A DNA stretch of 64,000 nt, taken from Paralvinella palmiformis. Its lineage: Eukaryota > Annelida > Polychaeta > Terebellida > Alvinellidae. Below the pieces are notes generated by a model, which worked only from the letters and a program-made list of their open reading frames with translations, did no database searches and was not told the origin of the DNA. Every line of letters begins with the position of its first letter. Position 1 is the first letter of the stretch. The stretch lies in contig JAODUP010000965.1 in assembly GCA_025642065.1 (NCBI GenBank), positions 124,001 through 188,000 of the forward strand. Direction: 5' to 3'. Positions 31,257 through 43,800 of this stretch are shown here, one piece after another. The position numbers were made by a program, and so were the translations under genes.

Positions 31257-32521
31257 TAATAATAATAATAATAATAATAATAAAGTATATTTAATAAAGC
31301 GCCCTTACTAGCAGGAGCCATTCAAATGCGCTGTACAAATAATATGTAATATAATAATACCCCAAATAATATGTCTGTAAAAACCCTGTAATGATTTAAA
31401 AGATAATAATTATTTATCTGTGAAAGCAACCTTAAATAGGTGTGTTTTTAGATGACTTAAAATTTTCAAGAGACGACGCATTTCTAATATTTGTCGACAA
31501 CTTATTCCACAAAGTGGGGGCTGCAACACTAAATGCACAATCACCATATGACTTGAGCCGAGAACTGGCACCTGTAATAGTATCTGACTGGATGACCTGA
31601 GTTTTCGGGATGACTTTCTAATGGAAACCAGTTCACACAGGTATTCTGGCGCCATATCATTAATAGATTTATAAGTTATTAACAGAATCTTAAAATGGAT
31701 ACGCTGTCTAACAGGTAGCCAATGTAGTTTTTGAAGAATTGGGGTGATATGATCATATTTTCTAGTATTTGTTACAATGCGAGCTGCACTATTCTCAATT
31801 CGCTGAAGGTGGTTGATGTTATAATCAAATGCGCCATATAACATGGAGTTACAATAGTCTATACGAGATGTAACAAAGGCATGAACTACAGTTACGAGTG
31901 ATTCTTGTGTCAAGAATGCTTTTAAACAGTGGATGTTCTTAAGATGGTAGTAGGCAGCTCGGCATACTGAAATGACATGTTCATGCATGTTAATACATTG
32001 GTCAAAAATAACCTGTAGATTTGTTACTGACCCATTAGGGGTAATCGAAGATGTACCCATCTGTAATGCTGGTGTCTTTAGGAATTTAAAACAATGTGGT
32101 GATGCCAAATATAAAATATTTGTTTTAATATCATTTAGTTTTAGAAGATTTTGAGTCATCCATAGCCGAATATCGGCAATACAATGTTCTAAATTCTTCA
32201 AGGAAGAGGAGAAATTTAACTCATTGTCAGGATCCAGTGATATATACAGCTGTGTGTCATCAGCATACAAGTGATATTTAACCCCATATCGCTGCGCAAT
32301 GATCCCAAGAGGACGGGTATACATTGTGAAAACCAGAGGACCAAGAACTGAACCCTGTGGTACACCAGATAACAAAAACTGAATGTCAGATAAAATACCA
32401 TGAACAGACACTCTCTGGGAGCATTGTTCCAGATAGGATCTAAACCATTCAAGTACTTTACCTGACAGACCAAACATGTCTTTTAACCTAGAGAAAAGTA
32501 TATTATGGTCAACTGTAGCAA
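31257..32521 (-). pseudogene. LINE-1f: reverse transcriptase palm to 3' end (best copy)
   Basis: This 5'-truncated copy holds the longest frame in the window (355 codons, 32477-31410). In order it reads SGVPQGSVLGPLVFTMYTRP and YHLYADDTQLYISLDPDNEL (YADD is the RT catalytic loop). Then come RLWMTQNLLKLNDIKTNILY, RIDYCNSMLYGAFDYNINHL and HWLPVRQRIHFKILLITYKS. The last 60 codons appear frame-shifted, since VPVLGSSHMVIVHLVLQPPL replaces the SRLKSYGDCAFSVAAPTLWN seen in LINE-1d. Upstream of the start, DHNILFSRLKDMF continues to the truncation at 32521. The 3' end carries a (TAA)n tail at 31257-31284. GVPQGS and R-DYCNS suggest a CR1/Rex1-like clade. Confidence 0.92.
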
Positions 32522-32524
32522 ATT

Positions 32525-32692
32525 AACAGCCACTTTTATTCAGATGATAGACTTATTGGGTCAAATGTCTATCAAAGGTAATAATGAGGCGAAGTGAAAG
32601 ATGAAACACCTACCAGTCTGACGTAACCCTACAGGGGTCGGTCTGCTACAGATCTCTGGTCGACCGCAGTACCAATTAATTAGGCCTTCAGT
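32525..32692 (-). repeat. Degraded SINE-A copy at LINE-1f truncation point
   Basis: This contains GCCACTTTTATTCAG, GGTAATAATGAGGCGAAGTG and a damaged tRNA-like head with CTACAGATCTCTGGTCGACC. It abuts the 5' truncation of LINE-1f, so the LINE may have inserted into or next to it. A 20-bp AACCCTACAGGGGTCGGTCT stretch in the B-box area is not typical of the family. Confidence 0.6.
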
Positions 32693-32693
32693 A

Positions 32694-33360
32694 AAAATCT
32701 CTCAGGACAAAATCCCACGTACAGTACAAAATCTACCCGGATATAATCCCACAGTACAAATTACCACAGGATATAATCCCACAGTACAAATTACCACAGG
32801 ACATAATCCCACAAAGTGAAGAGAGGGACAAAATCCCCCAAAATAGCTTTAATACAGATTATCCAAGATGAGATGCTTGTATCCAAGCTGATCTCTTAAT
32901 TGCAGATAATTGCTTATTGATTAGCTCAAGCAATCTTAGTTAATTGATAACAATAATTTTTTTTTAATTGGAGCCCACTGAAATATAAATTGCAAATGCA
33001 AGTTATATCATTAATGCTACTTGACTGGCTTTTTATCGTTTGTTAACCCCAACTATCACTTTATTTAATCTGTCACCGATCACACGATCAACAGTCATGA
33101 TCGCCACCTAATGAGATTGACAGCTTGTCAATCAATTCACAGATTACCAGAAACATTTCACTGTCAGTATGTGGCAGTAATAGCGGGAGGTATTTATATG
33201 GCAATGTATGGTATTCGTATTGTGCAAGTGTTGGCGGTGAGTGAATAATGGGGGTGGATTATTGGGGACATATAATGTAATATAATTTTTGAGTGTGGAA
33301 TTTTGTCCCTCTTTTTACTTTTTAGGATTATGTCCTGTGGTATTTTGTTCAGGATTCCCT
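32694..33360. mobile_element. Fold-back element with tandem GGACAAAATCCC-type arms
   Basis: The left arm (about 32694-32846) and right arm (about 33262-33358) are inverted relative to each other. TCAGGACAAAATCCC and CAGGACATAATCCC on the left answer GGGA(A)TCCTGAACAAAAT and CACAGGACATAATCC on the reverse strand of the right arm. The left arm contains a 30-bp unit, GGATATAATCCCACAGTACA plus AATTACCACA, repeated about 2.5 times. The 415-bp centre has no coding frame. The overall form is that of a non-autonomous fold-back DNA element. Target duplications were not found. Confidence 0.7.
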
Positions 33361-34883
33361 ACGACATATAGTGATTAACTGTTGAGCTGTATCTTTGGAG
33401 TTGTTGTATGAAACTCAGATGTGAGAATGTGGCTCTTAAAAACCACTAAAGTTTTATTTCAGTGTGCACCTGGCCCTTTCGTCATTCAATCACAGTCTGT
33501 CTCAAACCATGCACATATATATCTTGGCGCATTGCAAATCACACATAGCCCTCAAACATTGAAAGGCTTGATCTGCCTTCACTTAAAATTCATGGTTAAA
33601 TATGCGGATCTTGAAATTGACTTATTTTATGCCCATGGACATAAATATATCTGAGATGCATACATAATTGGTACAAAAATTAATTAACTGTTTGAATGGC
33701 CCATCAATTCCTGAATTGAATTGACCCCAAGTCTGGATCAAATAGATCATGTTATAACATCTTCCAATATATTTGATATATTATACTACAGAAGTTAAAT
33801 CATCCACTTTATTGCAGGACCCTCCTCTGATGTAGTGATTAGAGTACTGCAAACGTCCAGGTCACGGTTAAATCAAATCCAGTTGGCTCTGTTTTGAGGG
33901 ATACTTCTCTGGGGATTGAGTGGTCCTTTGGGCACACAAGTACCAGACTTAACTGGCTTTAACTTGGCCAAATAAAACATTTAAGTTCTCACTTTATTAC
34001 AAACTCAGACAGGATCATTTTGCCTCATTTTATTTCGCTTTATTGGATCATATACAAGTAAAGTTATAGATTTAAACCAACAACCGCATATAAATAATCA
34101 GGATAATACTATAGTGTCAAGGCTATATGATCTGGATCAGAGTACTCTTCATAATTGTAAATAATGCCTTATCAATGCATAACAAGATAAACGGTATCAT
34201 GAAGACATATATATATAATATCAATATGGACTACTATCGACCAAATTTCACGACAATCTTCAGGCGATGATCTTTGAATATAAGCCAGCATTTAATTTAA
34301 TTATGCATCAATGAGATGAAAATAAATAAAATTAGCATTAGATTATACACATTGTGACAGACTCTCCATTGTGTTTACTAGTTGAAGTACAACACACAGT
34401 CACTAACGTTATTTATAATATGTGATGTGAAAACAAACGGCCAACTACACACATTTCAGCTGATGTATCATTTAGAACTGAATGTTGTATCCTCAAGAAA
34501 CAATAGGCACATTAAAGCATCATCTCTCAATAACTATTTAGTAAGAAGGCACATTTCAACAATTTCATACGAAAGTTCTTCCTTAACATATCACGTGGTC
34601 ACTGATGCCATACAGGTATTATTTAAGTAGAATTCCTGCCTGATGTGAAATGTTCTATCGAGTTCAACTGAACAATCCTACCAGTAAACCAACTCACACA
34701 CCCGGGTGAACATTAGGTGGTCATCAAACACGGGTGGTGTCCTAAGAGAGGTTCTAGTCTTCATAGTGACTGGCTGATGGGGAATTAAAAGCATTTAAAG
34801 CCTGTCCTCTTAAGAAAATGTGGTGATTACGGAGACAGATGCTCACAGATTGTTTGTTGATGAGTCTCGGTCTGTGTACAATG
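33361..34883. other. Region 3' of KIF9, no supported gene
   Basis: Short frames here show no motif. A possible tRNA-like SINE head lies at about 33826-33890 (TGTAGTGATTAGAGTACTGC, then GGTTAAATCAAATCC). A MITE end resembling AATTGACCCCAAGTCTGG lies at about 33718-33738. On the minus strand an AATAAA at about 34042-34037 could be the KIF9 polyadenylation signal, which would give an 840-bp 3' untranslated region. This is not established. Confidence 0.35.
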
Positions 34884-34991
34884 TTAATGCTGAACTTGTA
34901 ATACTGTCGGAGGCTGATTACGTATAATACGAGTCGGTGTCCCCGGCTGACGACGTGGCTGTGGCTGACTCATTGCTGCTTGATATGTCTT
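34884..34991 (-). CDS. KIF9: KIF9 exon 17 (last)
   Basis: Residues 779-813 and stop TAA at 34886-34884. The basic Pro-rich tail KTYQAAMSQPQPRRQPGTPT ends VLQVQH. The acceptor is ATTCCAG. The C-terminus of this family is variable, so the assignment depends on phase and position. Confidence 0.85.
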   Translation of the reverse strand, partial: KTYQAAMSQPQPRRQPGTPTRIIRNQPPTVLQVQH

Positions 34992-37900
34992 CTGGAATGG
35001 TAAACAAATAAATATGTTCAATAATTGACATAATACAGCACCTTCCTTGTTAATTAACAGTGTCTAGCTCATGGGTTGACATTAAGTTTTCAGATTAACT
35101 TGCCATGTCACTCATGTAATGTAAAAATATGGTTTCTTAACATCTGTAGCTGACATGCCTACCAGGTACTGAAGGTGTTTGGATTAGTCTTAGTAATAAC
35201 GTCAGGGATCTAGCAAATCACCTAGGGGCAGACATTTTTCCTTTAATAAAGCATGTTGTGAATTGTTGCATCTCCTGTCGGTGCAGTTGCACTGACACAT
35301 GTCAACGAGCTACACGTTTCAGTGGAATGGATGACCACTTCCTATTTTATTAACCAATGTTTTTAACTGACGAGATGTCGGGAAGCTCTCAAATAAATGT
35401 TTGCTACTGTTGACAGCCAACAGAGGCTTTTATATTGGACAGTGGCAATCGGGCAAGTGTTAATGTTGAATCCTGGTAGCTGTTGTTAGATCACCACCAT
35501 GTACTTAGCATGGCATTCGTATATATGAACTTTCCTTTAAATGAAATTTTAATGACAGCATCAAAATATTATTATTTAGACACACTTTGCAATGACAATG
35601 ATATTAATTATTTCCAATTTGCATATTATTTGTTACGGTTTATATTTCACATAGAACATAGTAGTCAAATATATACAAATTGAAGGACCTGTGTAGCTAC
35701 TTAAAGTTGTCCTCCCCCAGGCTCCAAGGGGAAAAAGGGTCCAATCTTTGGTGATCTCGGTTATTTACTGTAAACATCAATTATACACGTTTAGGGCTAA
35801 GAAATAAACAACAAAATAAAATCATGATCACAAGTTTGATTGAGGACATGAATGCGCTACTACAATGTGCAAAATGTGCTACTACTATGGATAGAATGTT
35901 CTACTACAATGGACAGAGGGGAAAATGTAACATTTTAACACACTGGCCACAAATTCATAGAAAGGTCACATTAGAGAAATAGTTATTCCAGGATGGTCTG
36001 CTATGCATTATTATCCAACTTTGAATTCATCTCCAGCTGTGTGTAAACAAATCTAAATTGCCGTTACTGCACACCCTTAGCTCACACAATCACTTACTCT
36101 TCGTGAAGTTCTCATCTTTGCATTGTAAAATGCAGCTGAATCCGGATTCTCCATCAGCAGTTCCATCTGAAGCCGATCAAATTTCTCCTGTTCATCCTCG
36201 AGCTGTCAATAAACAATAACAAGAATGAGCTATTGTAATTTGCGAACAGAAGAAACACCAATTATATAGATTATGTATTGTTATAAACACTAGATATGTT
36301 AACTGAAATTATCATAATATCTTAAATTTAAATTAGAATTACAGTTATAAAGTCTATCTAATTATAGTTATGAACATAAACATCAATTATGGTAAAATTT
36401 TGTTGTTAAAAAAAATAAATACAAAAACAAGAAAACAATAGATTTTCCATAGTAGTAGTAGTAGCAGTAGTAGTAGTAGCAGTAGTAGTAGTAGTAGTAG
36501 CAGTATATAGTAATAGCAGTAGTAGTAATCATGGAGAAGTTTTAGATATTCAGTGATGATTCCTCCCATTTTAATTATTTTGCTACAACCTAGTTGTTAG
36601 TAATCATGTAACTAAAATGATATTTATTATTTGTAATTATTTCAATTACAGAAACTTCAGTAATTAATTCTCCTACCTGCTGGAGTTGCTGAGCATTCAT
36701 GGGAGTGACCCCAGGCTGTAGTCCTTGGCTACCTTCAGTTGTTGACTGTAACTCGGCTTCTCCCGATGTGAGAAAGCTTTCCGAGTACCATTTGTCAAAC
36801 TCTGAAATTTTTACATAGAAACAGCATTAAAGTTGATAATTCAGTGTGATGGCACTAATTATTCACAATGATCAGTGATACATTGGGGAATACATAACAG
36901 AATACAGATGTGTCTACTGTCTCAGAAATACGATTAATAACTGACTGATAATTAGGATGTTAGTAAAGTAGTATATCTAACGAGCGTGTATTGTGTTAAG
37001 TGAAGGTGGAGTAATAATGCGGAAATGCTCCGAATCTTTTGAACTTTTTATAGAAAAAGATCCCCAAACCAAACCCCTATCTACAATTTGTGTATTCGTC
37101 TCTAAAAGTATTTATCATAGAAATTGTGTGTCTGTGTGTGTGTGCATGAAAGAGAGAGACCAGCACCAGGAGTATTGTACATACAAACCTTGTATAAGCC
37201 TTTGTCTGCTCTGATCCACCAATCTCTGACAATATTGTACCTCAGACTTTAGCTGTTTCAGTTCATCATAATCCGTCCTGTAGGCCGCCTTCAGCTCCTT
37301 CAGACGACGTATAACTATGTACTCCTCCTCAGATATAATAATATCTCCCTCCTCATTGTACATAGGACCTAGATGTACAACAACATCCTCATCATCATCA
37401 ATATCAAGTATACCAAAATATCACAATTGGTAAATGTACACTTTATTGTTTTGCGGATACAGTCAACAAAATATTTTATGTTGTACATTGACCAATAACT
37501 TAGATCTAAGATACACATTGACTTGCCTGCGCTTTCCCTGTCAAGTTGTAACTCTTGTAGTCGAGCCTTCGATTCATCAATCTCCATTTTAGTTTTATTA
37601 ATCTGTTCAGCGAGTGTGGCATATGCCTTTTTCTTGTTGTTGAGGATGTCTTTGTTCTCTGTCAATATTCTATATATCTCGCTACCCAAATCTTGCTTAA
37701 ACTCTTCAAAGGCATCCAATCTTGGAGGCGGGGTACTGCAATTAATGAACCACAAGATATAATAATAATATAATAATGCATTTTTAGATAGTGCCAGGAC
37801 CAGGTAACCCTGTTCCACCCAGCACACATCTCAACTCCCAAGTAGCATACAACGTGAGCTGCCATTAAAGGCACATAGCCATCGCATCCTGTCAGGTTCT

Positions 37901-40773
37901 CATTTTTATGGATGAGTGAACCAGTGGCCATGTGACAGCATTGCAGCTCCCAAAGCCTCGAACCCACAACCCTTCAGCTATGCTCTAACTAATTGCCCAA
38001 AGGTTCCCCCCCTTGCTTAAACATTTATGAATGGTAAATATTTGTAACTTGGAACCCAAGAAATTAATATGACTTACAAAATAATATGACTTACAGCCAT
38101 ATAGTCATTTATAGAAATACCATAGAAAAATGTGATATATTAGTGTTTTACTGTTGCTCGTGTACATTGTAAACTAAATAGGTCAAGAATATCTGGTGGA
38201 CGGTGAGCCAAAACAAATGATGACTCGCATCTAAACTTACCTTGGCTTTTGGGGGGGCAATTTCTTAGATTCATCCGCTAAACTGCTTGGTGTTTGTATG
38301 CCATCGCGCTTCTCATCCTTGTCACCAGATGGCGTGTGTGCTATACTGATGTCCGTATGCTTGCCACTCTGAGTTGGACTTTGAGGTTTTTGGCCAACAG
38401 GACTCCTGTTTTAGTAACATAAGGAATAGAGACATGGGCAGATAAGCAAAGCTGTGGAGAATAATTGATATCTAGACAGACTGATCTACACACTCAAGAT
38501 TTATATTAGTACAGAAAGTTATTGGATGGCCGACTACATATAATACAAATTATTGTTTAGATCTATACAGAATAATATGAAAAAATGCTTTAGCACAGCC
38601 ATGTATAAGAAAAACTCACTCATAAATAAATAGGATTCCAATCAGACTTCTGTGAACCGCGATGTAACATATAGCACATTAAGAGATCGATCATTCTTCA
38701 CACTTTATCAATTTAAGCATTTCATTTTGTTTTAAATTCCATTACTTACGTGCTCCTCTGGGAAGCCTTCCCACGACGGGCCTCCTTTTTCCGTGTTGTT
38801 ATGACGGATGATTTGTCCGTTACTGATCCGAGTGGAGCTGGTCCAACCCCAAAGCTGGAGCCGTCTGATTCTCCAACGAGTTCGCCATCTTCGCCGACAG
38901 GAACGCCAGCTGCCTGGGCTGCGGCAATCGATGAGGGATCATTTTTGTCAATCAGCATGTACTTCGCCTTAAGTCTCTCTTCCACTTCTTTCTCCAGGTC
39001 ACTGCATCACAAGAAAAACACATTCATGCTTCGTAGACATTCTTGGTTGAGACCACGTTTTAAGATGACACTAAAAATGCCTCATAGCTAAGATCCAATC
39101 TATTCACTTCTGATTGTACAATAAATGACCTGTTGAAGTAGTGATAATTATGACCTTGGCTTAAGCTTAAATTGAAGAGATATTTAGTAGTGAGCACTTG
39201 AAAGTTAATTTCATTTGAGATAATTTCATTGAATTTATGTTAAAACAACCAATAAATTACAATAAACAAATCTGTGATTTATTAAGCCTAGATGCTGTTC
39301 ATACCTGAGTTATTATTAAATTAAAGTCATAATACTATTAAATCTGTGACACAGTGAAATAACTTGCCTGCAATATTGCTTAAATGCTTCATAAACTCCC
39401 TGAATCTGTCTTACATTAACAATCTGAAGTGAAACAAAAGTCACAGCGATGTGAATAACAGACACCATATGTTCTGTCAACATTGAAATAAACACAAAAC
39501 AGAACAACAATGTACACCTTAATGGCTTATTGGCTGCCAGTATCTATGATAGATTGAATGAATCAGCATTTGAATGAGCTAGTTCACTGGTAATACAAGG
39601 GACGCATCATCAAAGGTGCTACTCCCCAGAGATATAGGTGCTCATTATATGATGTGCCCCACAGATACAGACAGGTATAACACTGTGATTCGAAGCCTGA
39701 CCTAAATGTATGTTGCCTAGGTGTGACATCAACTGTGCCACACAAGGTGTTGATCTTTACTAGAGGTTATGACATTTAGCACTTCCCACCGTATGTAATG
39801 TCAAGGATAGCAATAGATTTGCTTCACTCTATAGATTTATAAGTCTATCTATTACATTTTGCAATTATTATCTTTTACTTACTATTATGTTCACTTTACT
39901 ACTAATATTGCTTGTTTAATTTATTGTTGGTATATGTTAATTGGTTGAGCTTAGTCAGTCATGAGGTAAACAACCTACAAACGCAGATGTAAACTATATT
40001 AAAACCGATAATTGGTCGGTTTCCAGCGCAGCACTCTAAATATAAATAAAATTAAGTTGGCATGTTCCTTCATATAACACCGCGAACCACTTTATTTTAC
40101 AAATAAAGAGTTTTTATACAATAGAAATAAAACAAGAACTGGATCGAGAATTTAACCTTACATTTCATGATACGTTTTGCATCTTCTGGCACCCAACAAC
40201 AACAACAACAACAACAGGGGCCCAAGATGGAAAAGCTTCTCAGAGAACGATGTAAGCATCAGGATTTAAAAAAATATAAGACTAATAAATAATTTTAATC
40301 ACTATAATAGTCATAAGTTAGAAGTTCCAAAGCTTCACCATAAGGCTCAAGTTAGCCAATATAATTCGATCAATTGTACTTTGTCAGTTTCACTCAATAT
40401 TTACCATTCATTCACCTCTAATTCCATACCATATCGATCAATTCCAAATAAGATCATTTCAATACAATTCTGGTGCCATTTAATATTCTGTACAGTTTTA
40501 AATCGTTGACTTACATAAAATAAACAAAATATATTAACATTTATGTATCATCTTTATTTAGTAGTACTTTATTTTTTTAATCCTGATGCTTACATCGTTC
40601 TCTGAGAAGCTTTTCCATCTTGGGCCCGTGTTGTTGTTGTTGCGCCCAAAGATGGAAAACGTAGCATCAAATGTCAGGTTAAATTCTGGATCCAAATCCA
40701 GACTGATTGAATCCAAAATATTTTCTAACAAGCAATTCTAGAATTGAAGTGTCCAGGTGGGTTCACATCATTA

Positions 40774-40819
<46 letters not shown>

Positions 40820-43800
40820 AAAGTTGGTTATAAATAACTAGGATATAACGAAATGGTATCTTAAAGCGAAGTTGTTAACTAGTCTGGCCAAATATCCATT
40901 CACTTCCATAGTAAAGAAACTGGGATATAAAAAAATTTAAACAATATAAACTTGCTTAGACGGAAGTGATTTTTTGGTCCCAGCAGCATTAAATCAATAC
41001 AAATTGTGCTGGTTATAACAAAATACGACGCTTGAAATTAAAATTATCAGTCAGTCCAATGACCGTTGTGATCATTGTAATCATAAATGCAACAACCAAT
41101 ATGATACATGTCACTTCAAAGGGTATTGTGGCGTATGATAAACTGCAAACTTTGGATTGGATTGTCAACGTGTTTAAATAGAGACAATTTTATATCAGTA
41201 ATAAAATATTGCAATGATTAGCAGATGTAAACCAGTATCTCTTGAAACAAAGTTGCAAGTTCTTGACAAAGTTGATAAAAAAGTGAAAGCTAAGACTCAA
41301 ATTGCTAAATAATATGGTGTTGTGTGTAGTGCACTGTTGATGTGGTTGAAGAACAGGGATGACTTGAGAAAAGCTCATGGAAATTTGAGTGCAAAACTGG
41401 CTGAGTATCTATCTTCAGTCATTGCGTGACACACAACAGATGTTTTCATGTAAAATGATGAAGGGGAACGTAGAACTAAAAGATGAAATTAATTGTTGGT
41501 TTTCATCATCCAATCAGAGGCTGGGAATACATTCTTAATAAAAACATGCTTATTTTCACCAATTATCACTCATGTGTTGGTAACTAATTTGAAAACTGGG
41601 ATAAAATGAAGTACCATTATAACGAAATGAATTGCCAGTCCCCTTGAATTTTGTTATAACCAACATTTACTGTGTAATATGCTACTGCTTGGTATGACAA
41701 TTTATCATCATTTAAATGTTATCCCAGTTTAACAGTTTACCAATGTAATAATCCAACACAATTATCAGGTGTTTTCCTTGTCAGTATTTGGCCCTGATAT
41801 TGATTTCTTCACAAGTATAAGAGTATTATTTTCAATATGCAGTTTAACAATCAGTTTTTAGGTGGAATTATTTCACTAGGATGATGGTTCTATAACTAGC
41901 CTGATCCTCCCCCCCCCCACTATAATTAGGTCACCACATCTAGTATAGTCCACTATACTGATTTACCCTCCCCCGCATAATGGACTAGCCCCGCTGTATA
42001 CAGCAATGTGCTGAAATATTGATGTTTAACTTGTACAGTGAGACAATCATACTTACATCAATTTCATCTTGGTTTCCTTCGACATAATTGCTCACTTGGC
42101 TCATTATGTCATACCTCTGTTGTTCTGATAGAGGTTCATATATTATCTGACTGCGGTTAGTCAGCGTATCGTGCATGGCCAGTTCACGTTTGAGTGCTTC
42201 GATTTCCAATTCCAGCTTTTTTACCATGACCTGGAAAATGTAAAGTTTAGATCACTTATATCCCTCAAAGGTGATTTTGTGGACATATTGTGGATTGAGG
42301 AATGTAATTGCAGAAACAAGCAATTTAATTATTAAATGATCACCGGCAGACATGATTGATGATAGATATTATATTACTAGCAGTGAACATATACTACTAA
42401 TAGTACTGCAGCTCTATAAGTCAGGAGACCCACACAAATGAATAGACTCAGCCATCATGCCGCATTCAAATCACTTATCATTAAAAGTATCCAATCAGAT
42501 CTATGACTATCAATACCTATGCCATTTATGAGAGGATATTACACTCGTCAACACTCAACTGTTGTACTTACCACTGGATCATAATGCTCATTAAGCGTTG
42601 GCTCACTACTAACACACATCATCCTTATGGCGAACCGTAATGTTGAGATCTGTAACAAGGAAACGGTTCAGTAGAGTAATTGGCTAATTAGACAGTGTCA
42701 GTCACATAGCTGGTACATATAGCCTCAAACCCACATTCATCCAACCAATATAGAAATATTCTGGGAGGAGCTTTTAAATTGCCAGGAGGAGGAGGAGAGA
42801 AATAATAAAATAACACGTTTTTACTGTTTTTTTTGTATAATTATAAAGTGTTTAAGACAGTTTCGTTATTCACAAGTGACACCGCTACAAATTTTAGGAA
42901 AATTGAGATTATACCAGACAGAAGTTTACGTCGTAAAATTCACAGATTTGGAAACAATATAAATACTTTTTCAAGTTAAACTTTAGGTTAAATACTAGAT
43001 CATAATTAACAATTTAGGTGAAATAAATCATGTCTACTGAATCATCACAAACAAGGTAAATAGTGAAGTTTATGTGTGATGAAGCCGTCTTAATTATGAG
43101 GGTCACAATTAATGATTGCACGTATTTACCGCGCATGAGGAGCTGAATGATCTTAACTGCAACGTTGATGATTTACAGGCACTTTTGTGCACACAGTAGG
43201 TCAAATGGGCCATCATTTTTGTATGAAGCAACTTTAATTGTCTCTGGAACAATAATCTTGACAATATGAATTCTGTTCAAGCTACAAAATTCCACTATTG
43301 GTACATCAGGATCACATCACTTAATTTTGTTTGATCAATTAACAACATCCTTATTCCACCCTATCTTGTGTAGCATGTCTAATTGTGTTGAATATTGAAA
43401 ACAAACTACCATTCACTTCACGGTTGATTACAGGCAACTCTGTGGTCTACTTGGTAGTGCATTGGATCACAGATCACTACCACCTGAGTTCGAACCTCAG
43501 GGTGGGCATATCGGAAGGGTGTTTCATCTTTGACTTCACTTCATTACCTTTGGAGGTCACTTGGCACATTTAGCCTACCATGTGCACAAAAGTGGCCGTA
43601 AAACATCTATCATCATCATCATCTTGGTTAATTACGTTAGAACTTAGTAAAAAAAAACTTTAAAAAATATATGTTCATATGATGAGTTTGATTCAGTTGA
43701 ACATAGAAAGAAATGACTGACACATAGCAGCAACACTCACTCAGTACTATTTCTTATATGTTAATTAACATTCTGAACCTTTTAATTGTGAATCTTTACT

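Noticed and set aside
36387..36569. Leucine-rich minus-strand frame
   Set aside because: It is produced by the AGT/AGC microsatellite.
38750..39091. Plus-strand 113-codon Ser/Pro-rich frame
   Set aside because: It is the antisense of KIF9 exon 11, which has good splice sites and family similarity.
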